Counted from the stretch's first letter, positions 1 through 12,153 are shown. The stretch is 64,000 bases of DNA from Paralichthys olivaceus (GCF_024713975.1 NC_091109.1:18611260-18675259); one strand, 5' to 3'. The notes: generated from the letters alone by a model not told the origin. Translations and numbers: made by a program.

Positions 1-265
1 AATCCACTTTCTGGAAACTTCAATAAGGAAACCTGGGGAACCTAAGGGTTCAGTGTGTAGAGTTTAGTGACATCTAGTGGTGAAGTGTGATGTTGCAGCT
101 GCAGTAGGTTTAGATTCTGTGGTGAAGTATCACAGCTCATCCTGAAGTCCATAAACTCACTTATTTACACAATTTATTTATTTTGGGGGAAATGCAAATA
201 CTTATCTTAGGTATATATAAGAACTCAGTTTATCACATCTGCTGTTTCAGAACAAAATAGCCGCC
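1..265. repeat. Dispersed percomorph-type repeat, copy 1
   Basis: Bases 1-39 recur exactly at 11829-11867. From about 49 to 230 the sequence closely matches 12600-12760: the same 'GACATCTAGTGG' core, then a GCAGCTGCAGTAGG stretch and an 'AAATACTTATC' block. A relative starts at about 40902 ('GGTTCAGTGTGTAGA'). This start motif with the 'acatctagtgg' core is familiar from a non-autonomous repeat widespread in percomorph fish; that family assignment is from memory. The left end lies outside the window. Confidence 0.6.
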
Positions 266-3153
266 AGTGTTTTCAGATGATCTCTTTCCAACAAAAGCAG
301 ATTTTTCCCAGCGTTCGGCCGTCAGCTGTTAATTTCAGACGCTGGAACATATCCTGCAGTGTTCACGTCACATCAGATGCAAAGACCTTGTTGTCAAAGC
401 TTTCACGTCCAAGCAGCGCCTTGATCTCGCAGCAGAAGCTCCACGAGCAAACCCCACGTTTCGGACCTGGTCCTTTTTATGGATATTTATTTTTATTTTC
501 ATGAGCCAACTGTGAAAAGGGCTAGAGCACATGCTGATGCACTTCCGTCTGTCAGCCGCCTATTTATTTATTTTCTGAAGTGTTGCTTTTTACCGAGCTA
601 TGCAGTAACAGTAGTAGGTTTATTTATTATTATTGTTATGATGAGAATTTCATTGTGAATCGTGTTGTTTTCAAATCGTACCTCGTCCTCTCTCCTCGTT
701 TCATCCTCTGCCGTCTGTCTGTGGCTGACGAGTGGAAGCTGTGAGAGGACGTCTTTCCTCCGTTGTGAACTGACCAGAAATATTCAGAACCATAATTAGC
801 CGAGTGTCACTACCGACTCCGGCAGCGTAAACTTTGTCCCGTATGCAAGAAGTTTCATTTACAGGTTTTCATCATGTGTGAAACACAGACTTGTTTATTG
901 AGGGATCAGACGTCAGCATCCTCCTGGGATGAAAACACTCATCTATAAATTCATGATTCTTTGTTCACACACAAACCTCGAGTCCTGAGCTGCTGCTGCT
1001 GCTTTACAGTGTTGATGCGATGCTGCCTGGGTTCGTTGTCTTCTTTGTGGCACCTGTAGGCATCTTAGACGACGTGAAGTTCTCGCGTGAACGCCTCCTC
1101 CGCAGCGAGACGTTGAGCCTCAGCACTTCACATGTTCATGTTCGGTGATTACGGAAAAATACTTGAAAGGAAGAAAGGTTTTGAGAAACGCAGTGAACAC
1201 AGTGCGGCTGCAGTTAATGATTTCATCGCTGAATCTGCAACTAGAATCTCTGCACTGTGGTTTTATTGCTCTGAATATGTGGCATTCACAAAAAGATGAG
1301 GTCTCTGTGAAGGAATTCCCTTCACTCGGACCTGAGATCAAGTCAAGAGGCAGAAATCGTTTTGTGAGGTCACCATGACCTTTGACCTCCCAGATTGGAA
1401 TCACTTCACCTGTTTCTAGGTGGACGTTCGTAGTAAGAAACTCCATTAAAACATTTGTGAGATGTTGTCGTGTCACAATAATGGGACAGAGAGACGGACG
1501 ACCTGACGACATCCCTCTGGACACTGGCTCTCACTGGAGCTGAGACATTTCCTCGAGCCAAAGGCGAAATTTTCAAATGTTAGATTGAACCAAATCAAAA
1601 TATCTGTCTCTTACAAAATCTGACAATTTAGAAACCAGCTCATTTCATTTATTTCATTTATTACTTGAAAATGTCAGAAACAACTATCGGTTCAAATGTT
1701 CTGATCGTTGCAGCCGTTGAACTGCACCTACGTGTCCTTCTGGAAACATTTTGACTTCTTAACTTCATCAGCTGGTAAAATATCAAAGTAAAAGGGAAAT
1801 GAGAGTTTCTACATTTTCATCCCAAATTTCAAAACTTTCTTCAAACTTTCATTTTATTACTTTAAAATCCAGTGTCTTAAGTTATTCTTCCTACTTGTCA
1901 CATGTTATTTTCCCCTTTGGGAACTTTTTAACTTTTTTTTTACCTTTAGAATAACTTCAGGGGGAATCACACGTTGAACGTATCCACGCTCACACTGTCA
2001 GCAGCGCGGCTGGTTTAGGAAATGAGCTGTTTAAAACGCCACGGTCGGTTTTCTCATGTGTCACTGTATCTGCTGCCATTACCATGAGCATCACTCTACA
2101 GTCCGCTCCTCCTCCTCCTCCTCCTCCTCGTCATGTCGCTGTTTGAAGAAGAAACACGTAACCGTTAAAGTTCTGCTGTCCTGAGTTGAGGCACATTCAG
2201 TCCTAGCGCAGCATCCTTTAGTCTTCAGTCCGTCAGTAGGAAAACAGATAGAGGATTAAAAAAAAAACACATACCTTGCTACAACGACTGTATCCGAATA
2301 AGAAAGTAAAATCAGATTAACATATCTTATAATCTGAGTAGGAACTCTTTGGAAACGATTTGTAACTTTCCAGAAATAAATGTTCATATTGGTCAACTTT
2401 CAGGTGGAGTTTTCTCAGTGTGTTTTATTCCCGTCTGTATTTTCTGCGTTTCTTCATGATTTCTTTATTGTGTTTTATTTGTTTCTGTACTTGATTCTGT
2501 CGTCAGCAAGTTATCAAGCAGTTATTTCTTCAAATTATAAAAACATATATGTAATTTTTTGATATAAATGTAATATTTTGGTATCTTTAAAAACTAAAAT
2601 AACAGAGGTTCAAGGGTAAGTTGATCTAATAGACACTGAAAATAAAAACTCCAAACATAGATCTGATCATTTTTATTTGGATTAAACAAAAACTTTCCAT
2701 CCACAATTCACCATGATTTAAAACAAACTGCAGGAACAGGAAAAAAAACCTGGAAAAAATCGACTCGGCTTCGTCCCAAACATTAAATTACAATCAGGCC
2801 ACAAGAGGCTCTGCTCTTAAGGCTTAACATCACTTCAAGTAATTTTATAACAAATGAAAAACAAATGTACCCGTGACATTTAAATTAAAAAGGTTTTAGC
2901 CCAGCAGACCTCAACAGAGAGATTTAGTTTGAGGGTCTGCAGTAAGTGCCCTAACACAAAGTATGATGAGACTTTAATAAAAACAGGTTTTAATGTCATT
3001 AAGACGTTGATCTAAGTTTCTCTGACACAGTCGATGTGTTCTGCTCGGTGCATTTTACTGAAATGATCGTTTTAAGTGTTAAAGTTCACTCAGACTTCAC
3101 TTATCTATATATTATATACATACTCTTTATCAGCCCCCATAACATGTTTGAGT
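266..3153. other. Intergenic, 3' side of the GALNT17-like gene
   Basis: No convincing gene is seen. The short open frames here lack splice-site support and resemble no family I recognise. A pure CTC triplet tract lies at about 2106-2129. The stretch is otherwise AT-rich, ordinary fish intergenic DNA. A second possible polyadenylation signal for the minus-strand gene, AATAAA read as TTTATT, lies at about 2672-2677. Confidence 0.5.
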
Positions 3154-3159
3154 TTTATT
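3154..3159 (-). terminator. Candidate poly(A) signal of GALNT17-like gene
   Basis: TTTATT on the plus strand reads AATAAA on the minus strand. It lies about 140 nt downstream of the stop codon at 3302-3304. Another AATAAA about 630 nt downstream of the stop is equally possible. Confidence 0.4.
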
Positions 3160-3301
3160 AGGATCCCTGAATGATTATTATTATTAAAGAAATATATTGA
3201 GTTCCTGGAGTCATGTCCCACCCCTCCTTCAAATCTCACAGTATAAATATTGAGTAGTTTTTGTGTAATCCTGCAAACGAACAAGGTGGAGGTCGAGTGG
3301 A

Positions 3302-6300
3302 TCACTGCTTCACCCTGTTCTTGATGTTCCACTTCTGGCCGGAGCAGGTCTGCAGGATCAACTGTTGGCCAAAGTCCACCTTCCCCTCCATCACCTCCAG
3401 GCAGCGTCCAGAGGATCGATTTATGATCGACTCATCCTGGAGGAGCAGGAGGAAACAACCCTCAGGGTTTCACAGGTTTTACAGATAATTCAACTGTTGT
3501 GGTCGTTTATAAAAGTGGACATACACACAACACATGTTGTCTTTAAGACTCTTTAGCTCTCAAAGCTTCTCTGGTCGAGCTGAAGGGGGACTGAAGAATG
3601 ATCCAACGCGTTTCCTTTCTTACCTGGGAGAAATCCCACGTCTTCTGCTTCACGTCGGTCACTTTGTCGCAGTCGAGGAGCTGAGGAGAGGAGTTGATGT
3701 TGTCGTCCACCAGACAGCGAGTTTCTTCCCCGATGCTGCCCAGAGTGCCCAGGAACAGCTGGCCTGCTGTGGTGTAGCGTCCGATCTGAGGACGAACAGA
3801 AGGCCGCTCTAGTTCCTGAAGTTTTTACACTTTAATCTGAGATGCAAGTAAATACAAGCGTGAAAGGACCCAGCTAATTAGAGTTGTTCTTCTCCAGACT
3901 TGAGTTCAGGTCTGGAGCAGAAGCCCCTGAAATTCTTCACATGCAGAGAACTTGAAGGAAAGTTGTATTGATCGTGTGTCGTCCATGTTGTACCTGAGGA
4001 CCCCAGCCATGACACGGATGCAGGATGGGCCTCTCCTTATTGCCCTGGTCCAAGCACAGATGAGTCGCCTTCGAGTTACGAACCTGGAATCAAAAAAGCA
4101 TCTTTAAAAATGTTTACTTTGTGCAAATGATCTTTGTTCTGAGTCTGAATATTTGCTCCAGAAATCAGAACGACTGCATTTAAATAAAGAGGGACGACAT
4201 GACTGCACCCACAAGTGGAGCCAAAGTGTCTCAATCCCCCCCTGGTGGCTGGCTGCAGTAAAAGTCTCAAGCCCTGCCTTCCCCATGTTAATGGATGGAC
4301 TAAAGATAGTTTGGCAAATTTTGGTTTGAATTAGTTATTTGATGTGGCAGAGACGTCATGATTGACAGCTGAGGCTGACTCGTGATTGGTCGAGTGTGAT
4401 ATCACGGCTCCCTCCCCCCACACCCGGGATGTGACATCTTTACGTACAGTCTGTGTCTCACCTGGTTTCAGAAAAAAGTCTGAGACATTTCTACACATTT
4501 GAAAGATTTTGTAGAATTTTACAAACGATTAGATGAACCAGCTTCTTCTTCTTCCTCCTCCCTGCCAGTTTTCTGACTCACCTCGCCGTAGAACAGCGTG
4601 GTGTTGTACCTCCTCAGCTCTGGGTAGACGTTGTCGAGGTACCACTCAAAGCTCTTGCACTGCAGACGCTTCCTCAGTGCGACCCTCTCCGAGATGTCTC
4701 CGATATCAATGCTGTTGTTCTGCACAAGCACAAGAGGCCACAGACGATTCCATCGACAGCACCAACGGTTTGTGTGCAATAAACAGAAGAAGAGCACGGT
4801 GGTAAATATATCTATGAGTTGTCTCCGTCTCTCACCTCCATGGGGATGTTCCAGGCCATGTAGACAGTGGACTTGTACTGGTCCATCCAGACCTCAGCCA
4901 CGCGTAGAGCATTACGCCGTGTGGTGACGCCAATGTTGTTGGCGTAGGGTTTCTTCATCCGCGCAATGTGAGCCACCCTGGAGCAAGGCATGGCCTCCAT
5001 GCTTCCCCCACACATCCACGCCTGTGGGGCACAAAGAATACAGAAACAGATACAGCTGCTGTAATGCAGGTTTGGCCACTAGGGGGCGGAAGAACATCAA
5101 CACAAGTTGACATCAGTCCCACGTGGATTTCTCAGGAGGTTTGTTGGGATGTTTGCACAAGAACAAGAGGAAAGTGGGTGACACGCAAACCTTGATGCCC
5201 AGTTCGATGTTCTCTCCGCCATAGACGTGCATCCCCGGGTCGAACAGGCCAAGCTCACCAAAGAAACTGCTGTGAACCACGAAGGAGCAGCCGATCATGG
5301 CAGGAGTCCTGCAGCGATGGAAACACAACATGAGCACGTTTGGTGTGTAAATGGAAATCAGAGCCTGTTTGCAGTTGTCTGTGTGAATGTGGTTTTATGC
5401 AGAAGCTCAGTATGTGAATCTGTGATTGTGTTTTTGTAAATTCAGTTTGCAGCAGAAACACTGGAGGTTTTTTGTTCATGACTCTTGAAGAACTGTGGGT
5501 CTGCTGCAGGTCATTCATGGGAAACTCTGGACGATGTGTTGGATCAGCTTACTTGATGGGAGCAGACGTGTCCCCGGCCTTGAACCACTCTTTGGGCGGG
5601 CTCATGTACATGCACCACAGCTCCCAGTTGTAGCCGTGGGCCGAGTCCCCGTAGTATTCCAGCTCGAAGCTGTCATGCTTGATGTTGTCGATGGAGGGCA
5701 GGAGGATCCTCTTGTGGTTCTCTTTTATTCTGAGCAGAATCGGCTCGGCCCTGACAGAAGTAAGAACACCGGCCTTCTCTTAAAGAGACGTATATTTGGG
5801 TTTTTACAGTAAAAGCTTCACAGGCTCTAATGTTCAGAAAACACTTTGCTTCCTCACACTCCATCGCTGCACTTCTTCTCTCTTCATCTTAGAACGATTG
5901 ATTATCACTGCCACACTCACCAATAAGGCGTGAACTCCACATGGGCATCAAAGAATCCCGTCACCTCGCCCGTGGCCACCTTCCAGCCCTCGTTTCTGGC
6001 CCGGATCAGACCCTCTCTCTTCTGGTTCCTGACGATCTTCACCAGGCCGGGGAAGCGCTTGTTCACATAATCCTCCAGAGGTCCCTTCAGCACCTCTGCA
6101 GTCCCAACCAATACGAGGACATGACACAACAGCAAAGTGGAAAGATGGTGACAAACATTTATTTACTCGTCTACTTTGACTTTTTTTGGTTTCGTCCTTG
6201 TCCCATCTGCTAACATGGAGGAGGCAGGATTTATGAACTGCAGCCAGGCTTCACATTTGGGAGCTGTCATGTCGTCCATCTTTATTCACAGTCTATGACA

Positions 6301-9003
6301 ATAACCAATAAGAACCTCACCTATAATTTGACATTTGCATATTTAGTCATCTCCGCTGCACAAAATAACATCGTATAAAGTGTTATATGTTTTTTATTGA
6401 ACCTTCATGTTCCCAAGCAAAACATCTAGGATTTCCTAAATATAACCAGCCGGAGGATTTGGGAAACACTGACCCTCATCGCTGTAGTCATCCACCAAGA
6501 TGATTTCTTTGAGCAAGTGAGCCGGAGTGTGATTGACAGCCGTGTGGATGGAGCGCAGGATGACGGACAGAGCCTCGTTGACGAAGATGAAGATGAGGGA
6601 GATCTGGGGGAGGTCTCTCGGGTAGGTGATATTTTTGCATCTACAGAGAGAGACACACGCAGACACAATGTACGATCCGTTAAATGAAACCTGTCCAAGG
6701 CCTAAGTGACACATCAGCTGGTCCCGGCCTTATTGCTGTTGTCTAGCAACAGAGCTGCAGCTGGTTTATTAACACGTGTCACGTTAGCTATTCCCTTTCG
6801 TCACCGAAACGCAATGAATCCTGGGATATGTTGGGCCGAGAAGGAGCCACCCGCTGGAGCCTTTGTTTCCTGGGGAAGAAAGGAAGCACTTGAAGGAGGC
6901 TTTGATTGGGTCTCGTGCAGTTGGACCAGAACCATCAGTCAGCAATGGGTCTTCAAATGCAGCCCCTGAAGGATGCAGCCCCTGAGTTGAGACACTTCTT
7001 ATGTGTCTGCTGCCGACAGGAGGCCTTTAAAACCTGCGTCTATGATGACATACCTCTAGGTGCATGAGAAAATCTGTTTTGTTTAGTTGTTGTTTATAGT
7101 TAGAAATTTCTGGTACTGGCATGTACTCACTTGCTGGGCCGGAAGTCTGGAGTGGTCCGATCCAGGGAGATTCTGTCGCTGAGGTAGGCGTTGTAGCCGT
7201 ACTTATCCTTCAGGGACTTAGCATCACTCTCCTCCACTGGAGCCACAGAGGCAGCGAGGCCGCCTTTACCCAGACCCCCGAGGCCCTCGATCAGGCCCAG
7301 GGATTTGGACAGACCTGACGAAAGATCACATCAGGTTCCCTGAGGCTCTTACTCAGAGAATCACGTTCCAACGTAACCAAACATTTCCTGTGTGATGTCA
7401 TCACTATAATAATAACAGATTTTCTTATTTGCATCGTTTTGCATAATAATCTATGGGGTGCCGTTTGTAAAGCAGCTCACGCTGAAAATAACAGCAACAC
7501 TTTGTCACATTTAGCTTCAAACCATGTTTAAAAAACTGGTGTGAATTTTTGAGAGTCACTTTTTTGCACATTTACAACAATATTTGTCAATTTAGAGATA
7601 TTTTAAATATTTAAATCCAAATGTTAAATGTTACACTTAAATGTTGAATCTAAATGTTAAATTTAAATCTAAATGTTTTGGGTGAAACTAAATATTTAAC
7701 TAATATGCAAATTCAAATGCCGGTAACAGGAAGTACCTTCTCGAGCTTTTATTTTGGTACTTCCGGTTACTGGCATTTGAATTTGCTAAATATTTAGTTT
7801 CACCGGAAACATTTAGATTTAACATTTAGATTTAGATTTAACATTTAGATTTAGATTTAGATTTAGATTTAGATTTAGATTTAACATTCAACATTTAAGT
7901 GTAACATTTAACATTTGGATTTAAATATTTAAAATATCTCTAAGTTGACAAATATTGTTGTAAATGTGCAAAAAAGTGACTCTCAAAAATTCACACCAGT
8001 TTTTTAAACATGGTTTGAAGCTAAATGTGACAAAGTGTTGCTGTTATTTTCAGCGTGAGCTGCTTTACAAACGACACCCCGTAATAATCTACATGATATT
8101 TCTGAGAGATCTAATTGAAAGTTAGTGCCATGAATTCAGGATCGGAGGGAACAATAATTAAATAGTTTAAGATCAGTTTGAGCATCTTGAGTTCTGTCCC
8201 TCAAATGTTTTCAACATCTATCACACAGATTTCTCTTTATATGAAAAATATGCCTGTTTACATTTAAAAACGTTGCATCAGCAAACGAACCCACACGAGT
8301 GAACTTGAACGTGAAGCAGTTTGTGTGCATACGTGAGCTCATGACAAAGAAAAGACGGAAGCTGAGAAGCTTTCGACGAAAAAGACTGGATCACTGAAAA
8401 CAACAAGGCTTTGCCCTCGACAATGAGTCACAGTACGAAAAACCTGTTCCAGCCTCAGAAACCATCTTTTCGTTTTTTCTTTCTGCCTCTGCTGTTTCCT
8501 CATATTAACATAAAGAGATTTAACATATTCTTTAAATATATTTTATTAGCTGGTGAAGTTTCTTCAAAGAACAGTGACGTTTTATTCTTTTGCATTATGA
8601 CGTCAAACATGTTCAATAATCAATGTGACAGAGTAAGAGGCTAAGAATTGACATTGGACAATATTCACAGACTTCTCTTAGTTTCATGTCAATAGAAAGT
8701 CGAGGAAAATTGAATTTATTTTCATAGAGAAAATCCAGTCGACATGTTACACTGGACTTTACCGTTTAACTGCCTGTACACCATGTCCTCCAACGAGCGG
8801 AGCCTTTTGAGCAGAACATCCTGGTTGATGTCGGGAACCTGTGGTGGCTCGTGGCCGCTCTGTCTCCGTTCATTAGCCTGAACCTCCACACTGGCTTCTT
8901 GGATGCTGCCTGTTTGGCTTGTGGTCCAAAAGGTCATAAACCCAGCAAAAGCAAGCACGTTCAGTATCACTAAAATCCTCCATCTCCTGGACCTAACAGC
9001 CAT
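3302..9003 (-). CDS. galnt17: Polypeptide GalNAc-transferase 17-like (WBSCR17 type)
   Basis: Golgi type II membrane glycosyltransferase of the GALNT Y subfamily (8, 9, 17, 18), which starts or modulates mucin-type O-glycosylation. Exons, 5' to 3': 9003-8763, 7314-7131, 6640-6474, 6095-5921, 5750-5553, 5308-5191, 5021-4836, 4719-4582, 4083-3994, 3785-3624, 3436-3302. All have GT-AG borders and joining phases, giving 597 aa (human GALNT17: 598). A short tail precedes a membrane anchor (about residues 8-25). The stem reads [18 protein letters not shown], very close to GALNT17. The GT-A domain has D247-A-H249 (DxH metal site) and a VYGGENIE motif (350-357) with Tyr where active T1/T2 enzymes have Trp, as usual in this subfamily. 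A ricin-type lectin domain (about 465-597) carries CLDQG, CLVDD and RCLEV. The start chosen, Met at 9003, gives the family length; an in-frame ATG at 9144 would add 47 residues. A fish-specific paralogue is possible because the gene is unusually compact. Confidence 0.93.
4190..4445. repeat. Dispersed repeat in GALNT17-like intron 8
   Basis: The segment between exons 9 and 8 has the composition and phrases ('gtggagccaaagtgtctcaatccccccctgg', 'ttaatggatggactaaagatag' in shortened form) of a non-autonomous repeat common in percomorph genomes. Related text is at 6230-6300 and 44130-44400, which share 'TGTCGTCCATCTTTAT' and 'GTCTATG'. The family name is not assigned. Confidence 0.4.
6225..6300. 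repeat. End fragment of a dispersed repeat in intron 3
   Basis: Contains 'CATGTCGTCCATCTTTATTC' followed by 'ACAGTCTATG'. This matches 44362-44393 apart from a few changes, so it is probably the same repeat end. Confidence 0.45.
7454..8081. mobile_element. Foldback (long-TIR) DNA transposon, ~628 bp
   Basis: Almost the whole element is one inverted repeat: the left arm 7454-7737 is the reverse complement of the right arm 7756-8081, with few mismatches. The loop is about 18 bp (7738-7755). The ends start GGGGTG(C/T)CGTTTGTAAAGCAGC. A perfect 10 bp target-site duplication, TAATAATCTA, flanks it (7444-7453 and 8082-8091). The right arm is longer because of an expanded TTTAGA-type hexamer run (about 7822-7880). 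There is no coding capacity, so it is non-autonomous. A 9-11 bp duplication is typical of Mutator-like elements and 8 bp of hAT, so a MULE-type origin is inferred. It lies in intron 1 of the GALNT17-like gene and would fold into a long double-stranded RNA in the pre-mRNA. Confidence 0.85.
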
Positions 9004-10080
9004 GAATGCGTCTGGGAAGGGAGGGCCGCTGAATGCTGAATGAGAGATGTTGGCAAAGCTGCATACATCACCTGGGACCTTTGTAAATCCATCATAACTG
9101 ACAGAACTGGAAAATCCAACCTGAGCAGCTTCACCAATGTACATGACCTGAAATTATCCAGATACCTGAGATAGTTACAACATCAGAGAGCTGCTTTTTC
9201 ATCACCTCTAATATCTATTTACTACAGCGTCGCTCCAACTGCAACACAGAAATCATGTTTTTCTTATATTTTCTGGACCAGGCCAGAGTTTGATTAATAT
9301 AATACATATAGGTTTTATTAATGTACCGCACTGATGACACGTTTAATTGGGTCTGATTTCACAAATCATCTCTGCACCAAAGACAAAGTCAGTCACTCAA
9401 CCTTCATATGTCAATAATGCAGGACGCCAATGGGGTTAGTAAATTAAAATAAAGACGTTTTTCTACATGAAAAGTTTTAATCAGTTGACAACTTAATGTA
9501 AGAAGTTAAAAAATGTTCCAGCCTAAACTACAGCTGAGAGAGATGTTGGAGTGACATGTGTGCATCGGGAACAAACCCTATTTTTCTGTCGGACTCCGTT
9601 TGTGGCTTGGAAAAGTGTTTAAACCTTAAACACACAAAAACAGACGTTTTTCAGCTATTTTTTCTCCACTCGCTATAATTGGGCGAGAGACCTTGACTCC
9701 CATGCATTTGGTTTTCGGTATTTTTGTGATTTGCGAACAAACCTCTTGACGAATGTCATCGCACAGCGATCGAGAAAAATGCACACGGTTTGATGTACTT
9801 TGTGTGAATGTGCGTCAACCTTTGTGGGAGGAGTAGCAGAACAAAAATGTGCGGAAGCATAATAAGCCCGAGGAACAATAATAATGCCGATGCATTGCTT
9901 AGGGCTTTGCTAGTTGTGTGCCTCAGTTGCCAAGGCACCCATAATAAGTACACGCCCAAATGTTTGAATAGTTTGAATATTTGAATAAAGGTCAGTAACT
10001 GTCTTTGTTTTGTCTTAGTCACAACTGCTAATCGCATCTATTTTCTAACTGCAAATATATTTCTGTCCTACTTATTACAG
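9004..10080. other. 5' flank of the GALNT17-like gene
   Basis: The frame stays open upstream of the chosen start codon to 9144, but nothing conserved is seen there. No TATA box or CpG-rich core was recognised, so the 5' UTR and promoter are not located. The rest is AT-rich with no gene seen. Confidence 0.4.
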
Positions 10081-10341
10081 GATGGTGAAGTGCAGGCTAC
10101 CGATGAGGTGGTGAAGACTGTCATCACCAGAGGGGCCATAATGTCTGACACAAGTAGTGCGAAGACAGTGATCAAGGAAGCAACTGAATGTATCAAGAGC
10201 CTGTGCCCTGCAGATGGGGCTGATATATACACTTCAATGACTTCTGACAATGGCTGCTATGGGGCCTCTTATGAAGACTATCTCATTTGGGGAGGACGAA
10301 CCAGCCAAGCAGCATCATTTTTTTACCCCCAAGTATTGTAG
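10081..10341 (+). other. Unrecognised open exon-like segment
   Basis: A good 3' splice acceptor (TTACTTATTACAG-like, ending at 10080) is followed by 86 open codons from GATGGTGAAGTG to TAG at 10339-10341. The translation has balanced composition (acidic and Thr-rich, with Cys at two positions) rather than repeat-like composition. I do not recognise a family. It sits in a repeat-rich spacer with no partner exon seen, so it may be a fragment of a mobile element or of a retired gene. Confidence 0.25.
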
Positions 10342-10439
10342 GGAGTGGCTGGGCATGTATATTTTGTGAACATCATTGTTAATGGTTAGAATAGTTAGAA
10401 TGGTTAGAACAGTGCAACAGCTACACAAATAACTGATAT

Positions 10440-10692
10440 CAAAAAATGTAGGATTTAAATAAAATAAAGAAGTTTGGGTAACTTAAATGCAACATCAACA
10501 CATGATATTAAGTTGGTTCAACTTAATTAAGCTTTTAGAGCTCAAAACAAATCATGTTGGATGTACTTAAGTAATAGTATGACTATTAAAGACTTGTCGC
10601 ATTTACTTAACAATGCCAGAGTTGACTACTTGAAAAGATCCATGCAAATTGTCACCTCAGTTTTTTTCAGTTGAACCAGTGAATTATTTTTT
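10440..10692. repeat. AT-rich non-autonomous transposon-like repeat
   Basis: Contains the phrases 'aagttggttcaacttaatt' and 'cagttgaaccagtgaatta', ending 'TTTTTTAGGGTGTG'. These resemble a hAT-like miniature element that is very common in teleosts. Exact ends and target duplications were not defined, so the call is tentative. Confidence 0.35.
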
Positions 10693-10775
10693 AGGGTGTG
10701 TCCACCTCCCTACATGTCTGTGACTCAGCCGCCAATCTCCCCCATCAATAGCAGTCAAATCAGTAAAATGCAGTA

Positions 10776-11251
10776 AAAAGCCAAATCTTTGCTGTTTGGT
10801 CACGTAACAATAAATTTAAAGTAAAAAATATGTGTGATGCATTTTCCATCTGAAGTTGTTTGCTTATTTCTTTAGTTTCATATTGAGATGGTTCAGTATT
10901 TTTAAACTTAAAGGAGCTTTAGCTTCTCTTTCTTATAAAATGAGGGGAATCTCTGTATTTGTATGGAGTAAACAGTGTCTTCATTTCTTTACATATAGTT
11001 TGTATATTTTAACAGTAGTATATACTCAACAGCAGTATTGTAATATTCTTCTTCGTGTATGTAAATGGAGAAAAATGAGCGACACCTCTCAATGTTATGT
11101 AACGTGATCACATCATCACCCTGATAAGTGACGTACATTTTGATTTACACATCTCTGACAAAACACACGTTTCTTAAACGTCAACTTCATGACAGAGCTG
11201 TTGTGTTGAACTGCAACACATTATGAAGGGGTACCTAATAAAGTGCTCACT
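10776..11251. repeat. 476 bp twin repeat, copy A
   Basis: Aligned without gaps to 13381-13856 (both 476 bp), with only scattered substitutions. Both start AAAAGCCAAATCTTTGCTG and end GGTACCTAATAAAGTGCTCACT. No clear terminal inverted repeats or target duplications were seen. The 'taataaagtgctc' end resembles the 3' tail of common teleost interspersed repeats (from memory). It abuts the apoo exon-7 duplicate directly. Confidence 0.8.
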
Positions 11252-11620
11252 TTCCCTCCATAAACACAGGATGTCACAAACGTCTGTCTGTGTTTGTCCT
11301 TGAGATTAATTATTAAATCAAAGTTGGGTCAACAAAGACAACGAGGAGCAGAAGGAAAGGTGTCATCACGTCTCACCGCTGCCTCTTCACTCTGAAAACA
11401 TTGTTTTGAAATGATGTTGTCTCTGTTTCAGGCTCCAGGTTGAAGAGACTCGCATTTCCAGTTGGACTCATTTTACCCTCAGCAGGCTGCATCCTTGTTA
11501 AAGGTGTGTCTTCTTTGTGTTCGTGTGGGTAAACGTACATGTTTTATCTCCTGAAATGATTTTCTCCACCAGTGTTGCAATGGTTCATGATCGTTATTAC
11601 AAATCATTCATCTTAATCAC
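11251..11620 (+). pseudogene. apoo: Broken duplicate of apoo exon 7 and flanking introns
   Basis: This 370 bp block is collinear with 15769-16158 (390 bp) of apoo: intron 6 tail, acceptor, exon 7, donor and intron 7 start. The exon copy (about 11432-11503) lacks 20 bp corresponding to TGGCTCTGAGTGCGTCCATG. This shifts the frame and removes the Met-Ala-Leu-Ser-Ala-Ser segment; the whole length difference is this deletion. Few other changes are seen, so the duplication is recent. It lies upstream of apoo exon 1 and cannot join apoo mRNA normally, although its splice sites are intact. Confidence 0.85.
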
Positions 11621-11828
11621 AGTTCGTGATAAGTCCTTTGCAAACTAAGACAAGTGGGTGTGACGCCTGCAGCGCCTGTAAGATGGAAACCGTGAGGACA
11701 TCTGCCGCTTCAGCAGCTGCATTATCTGTTTGTCTCTCGCTGCAGGTCTGCAGGAGGTGCCCACAACATGTACAAGCACAATAATAAAGTATTTATTTCA
11801 TACAGCAAACTTTATCAGTGGATATAGT

Positions 11829-11867
11829 AAATCCACTTTCTGGAAACTTCAATAAGGAAACCTGGGG
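11829..11867. repeat. 39 bp exact copy of the window start
   Basis: Identical to bases 1-39, diverging afterwards. It shows that the segment left of the window also belongs to a dispersed or duplicated unit. Confidence 0.75.
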
Positions 11868-12049
11868 AGGATCCTTCTAAACCCATTGGACCATTCAAAG
11901 TTGGAGGGAAAGAGGAAAAAGATCATTTCATTAAAAACATATTGACTCTTTGTTTAAGTGTCTTTCATTTTGATTTGACCTGTGGTTTCCGCTCCTGACC
12001 AGCAGGCGGCGGTGGTGAGCCTCCTACGCTGTTTTCTCGTCTGACAAGC

Positions 12050-12150
12050 GAAGAAGAAGAAGAAGAAGGAGAAGAAGAAGAAGAAGGAGAAGGAGAAGGA
12101 GAAGAAGAAGAAGAAGAAGAAGGAGAAGGAGAAGGAGAAGGAGGAGAAGA
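12050..12150 (+). repeat. GAA/GGA purine tract in apoo 5' UTR
   Basis: About 100 bp of GAA and GGA triplets ending just before the apoo start codon at 12154. If transcribed it forms a purine-only 5' leader. Confidence 0.75.
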
Positions 12151-12153
12151 ATC

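Noticed and set aside
9004-9144. In-frame upstream ATG of the GALNT17-like gene (47 extra residues)
   Set aside because: The family starts with a short basic tail before the membrane anchor. The ATG at 9003 gives 597 aa, matching human length. The extra residues resemble nothing in the family.
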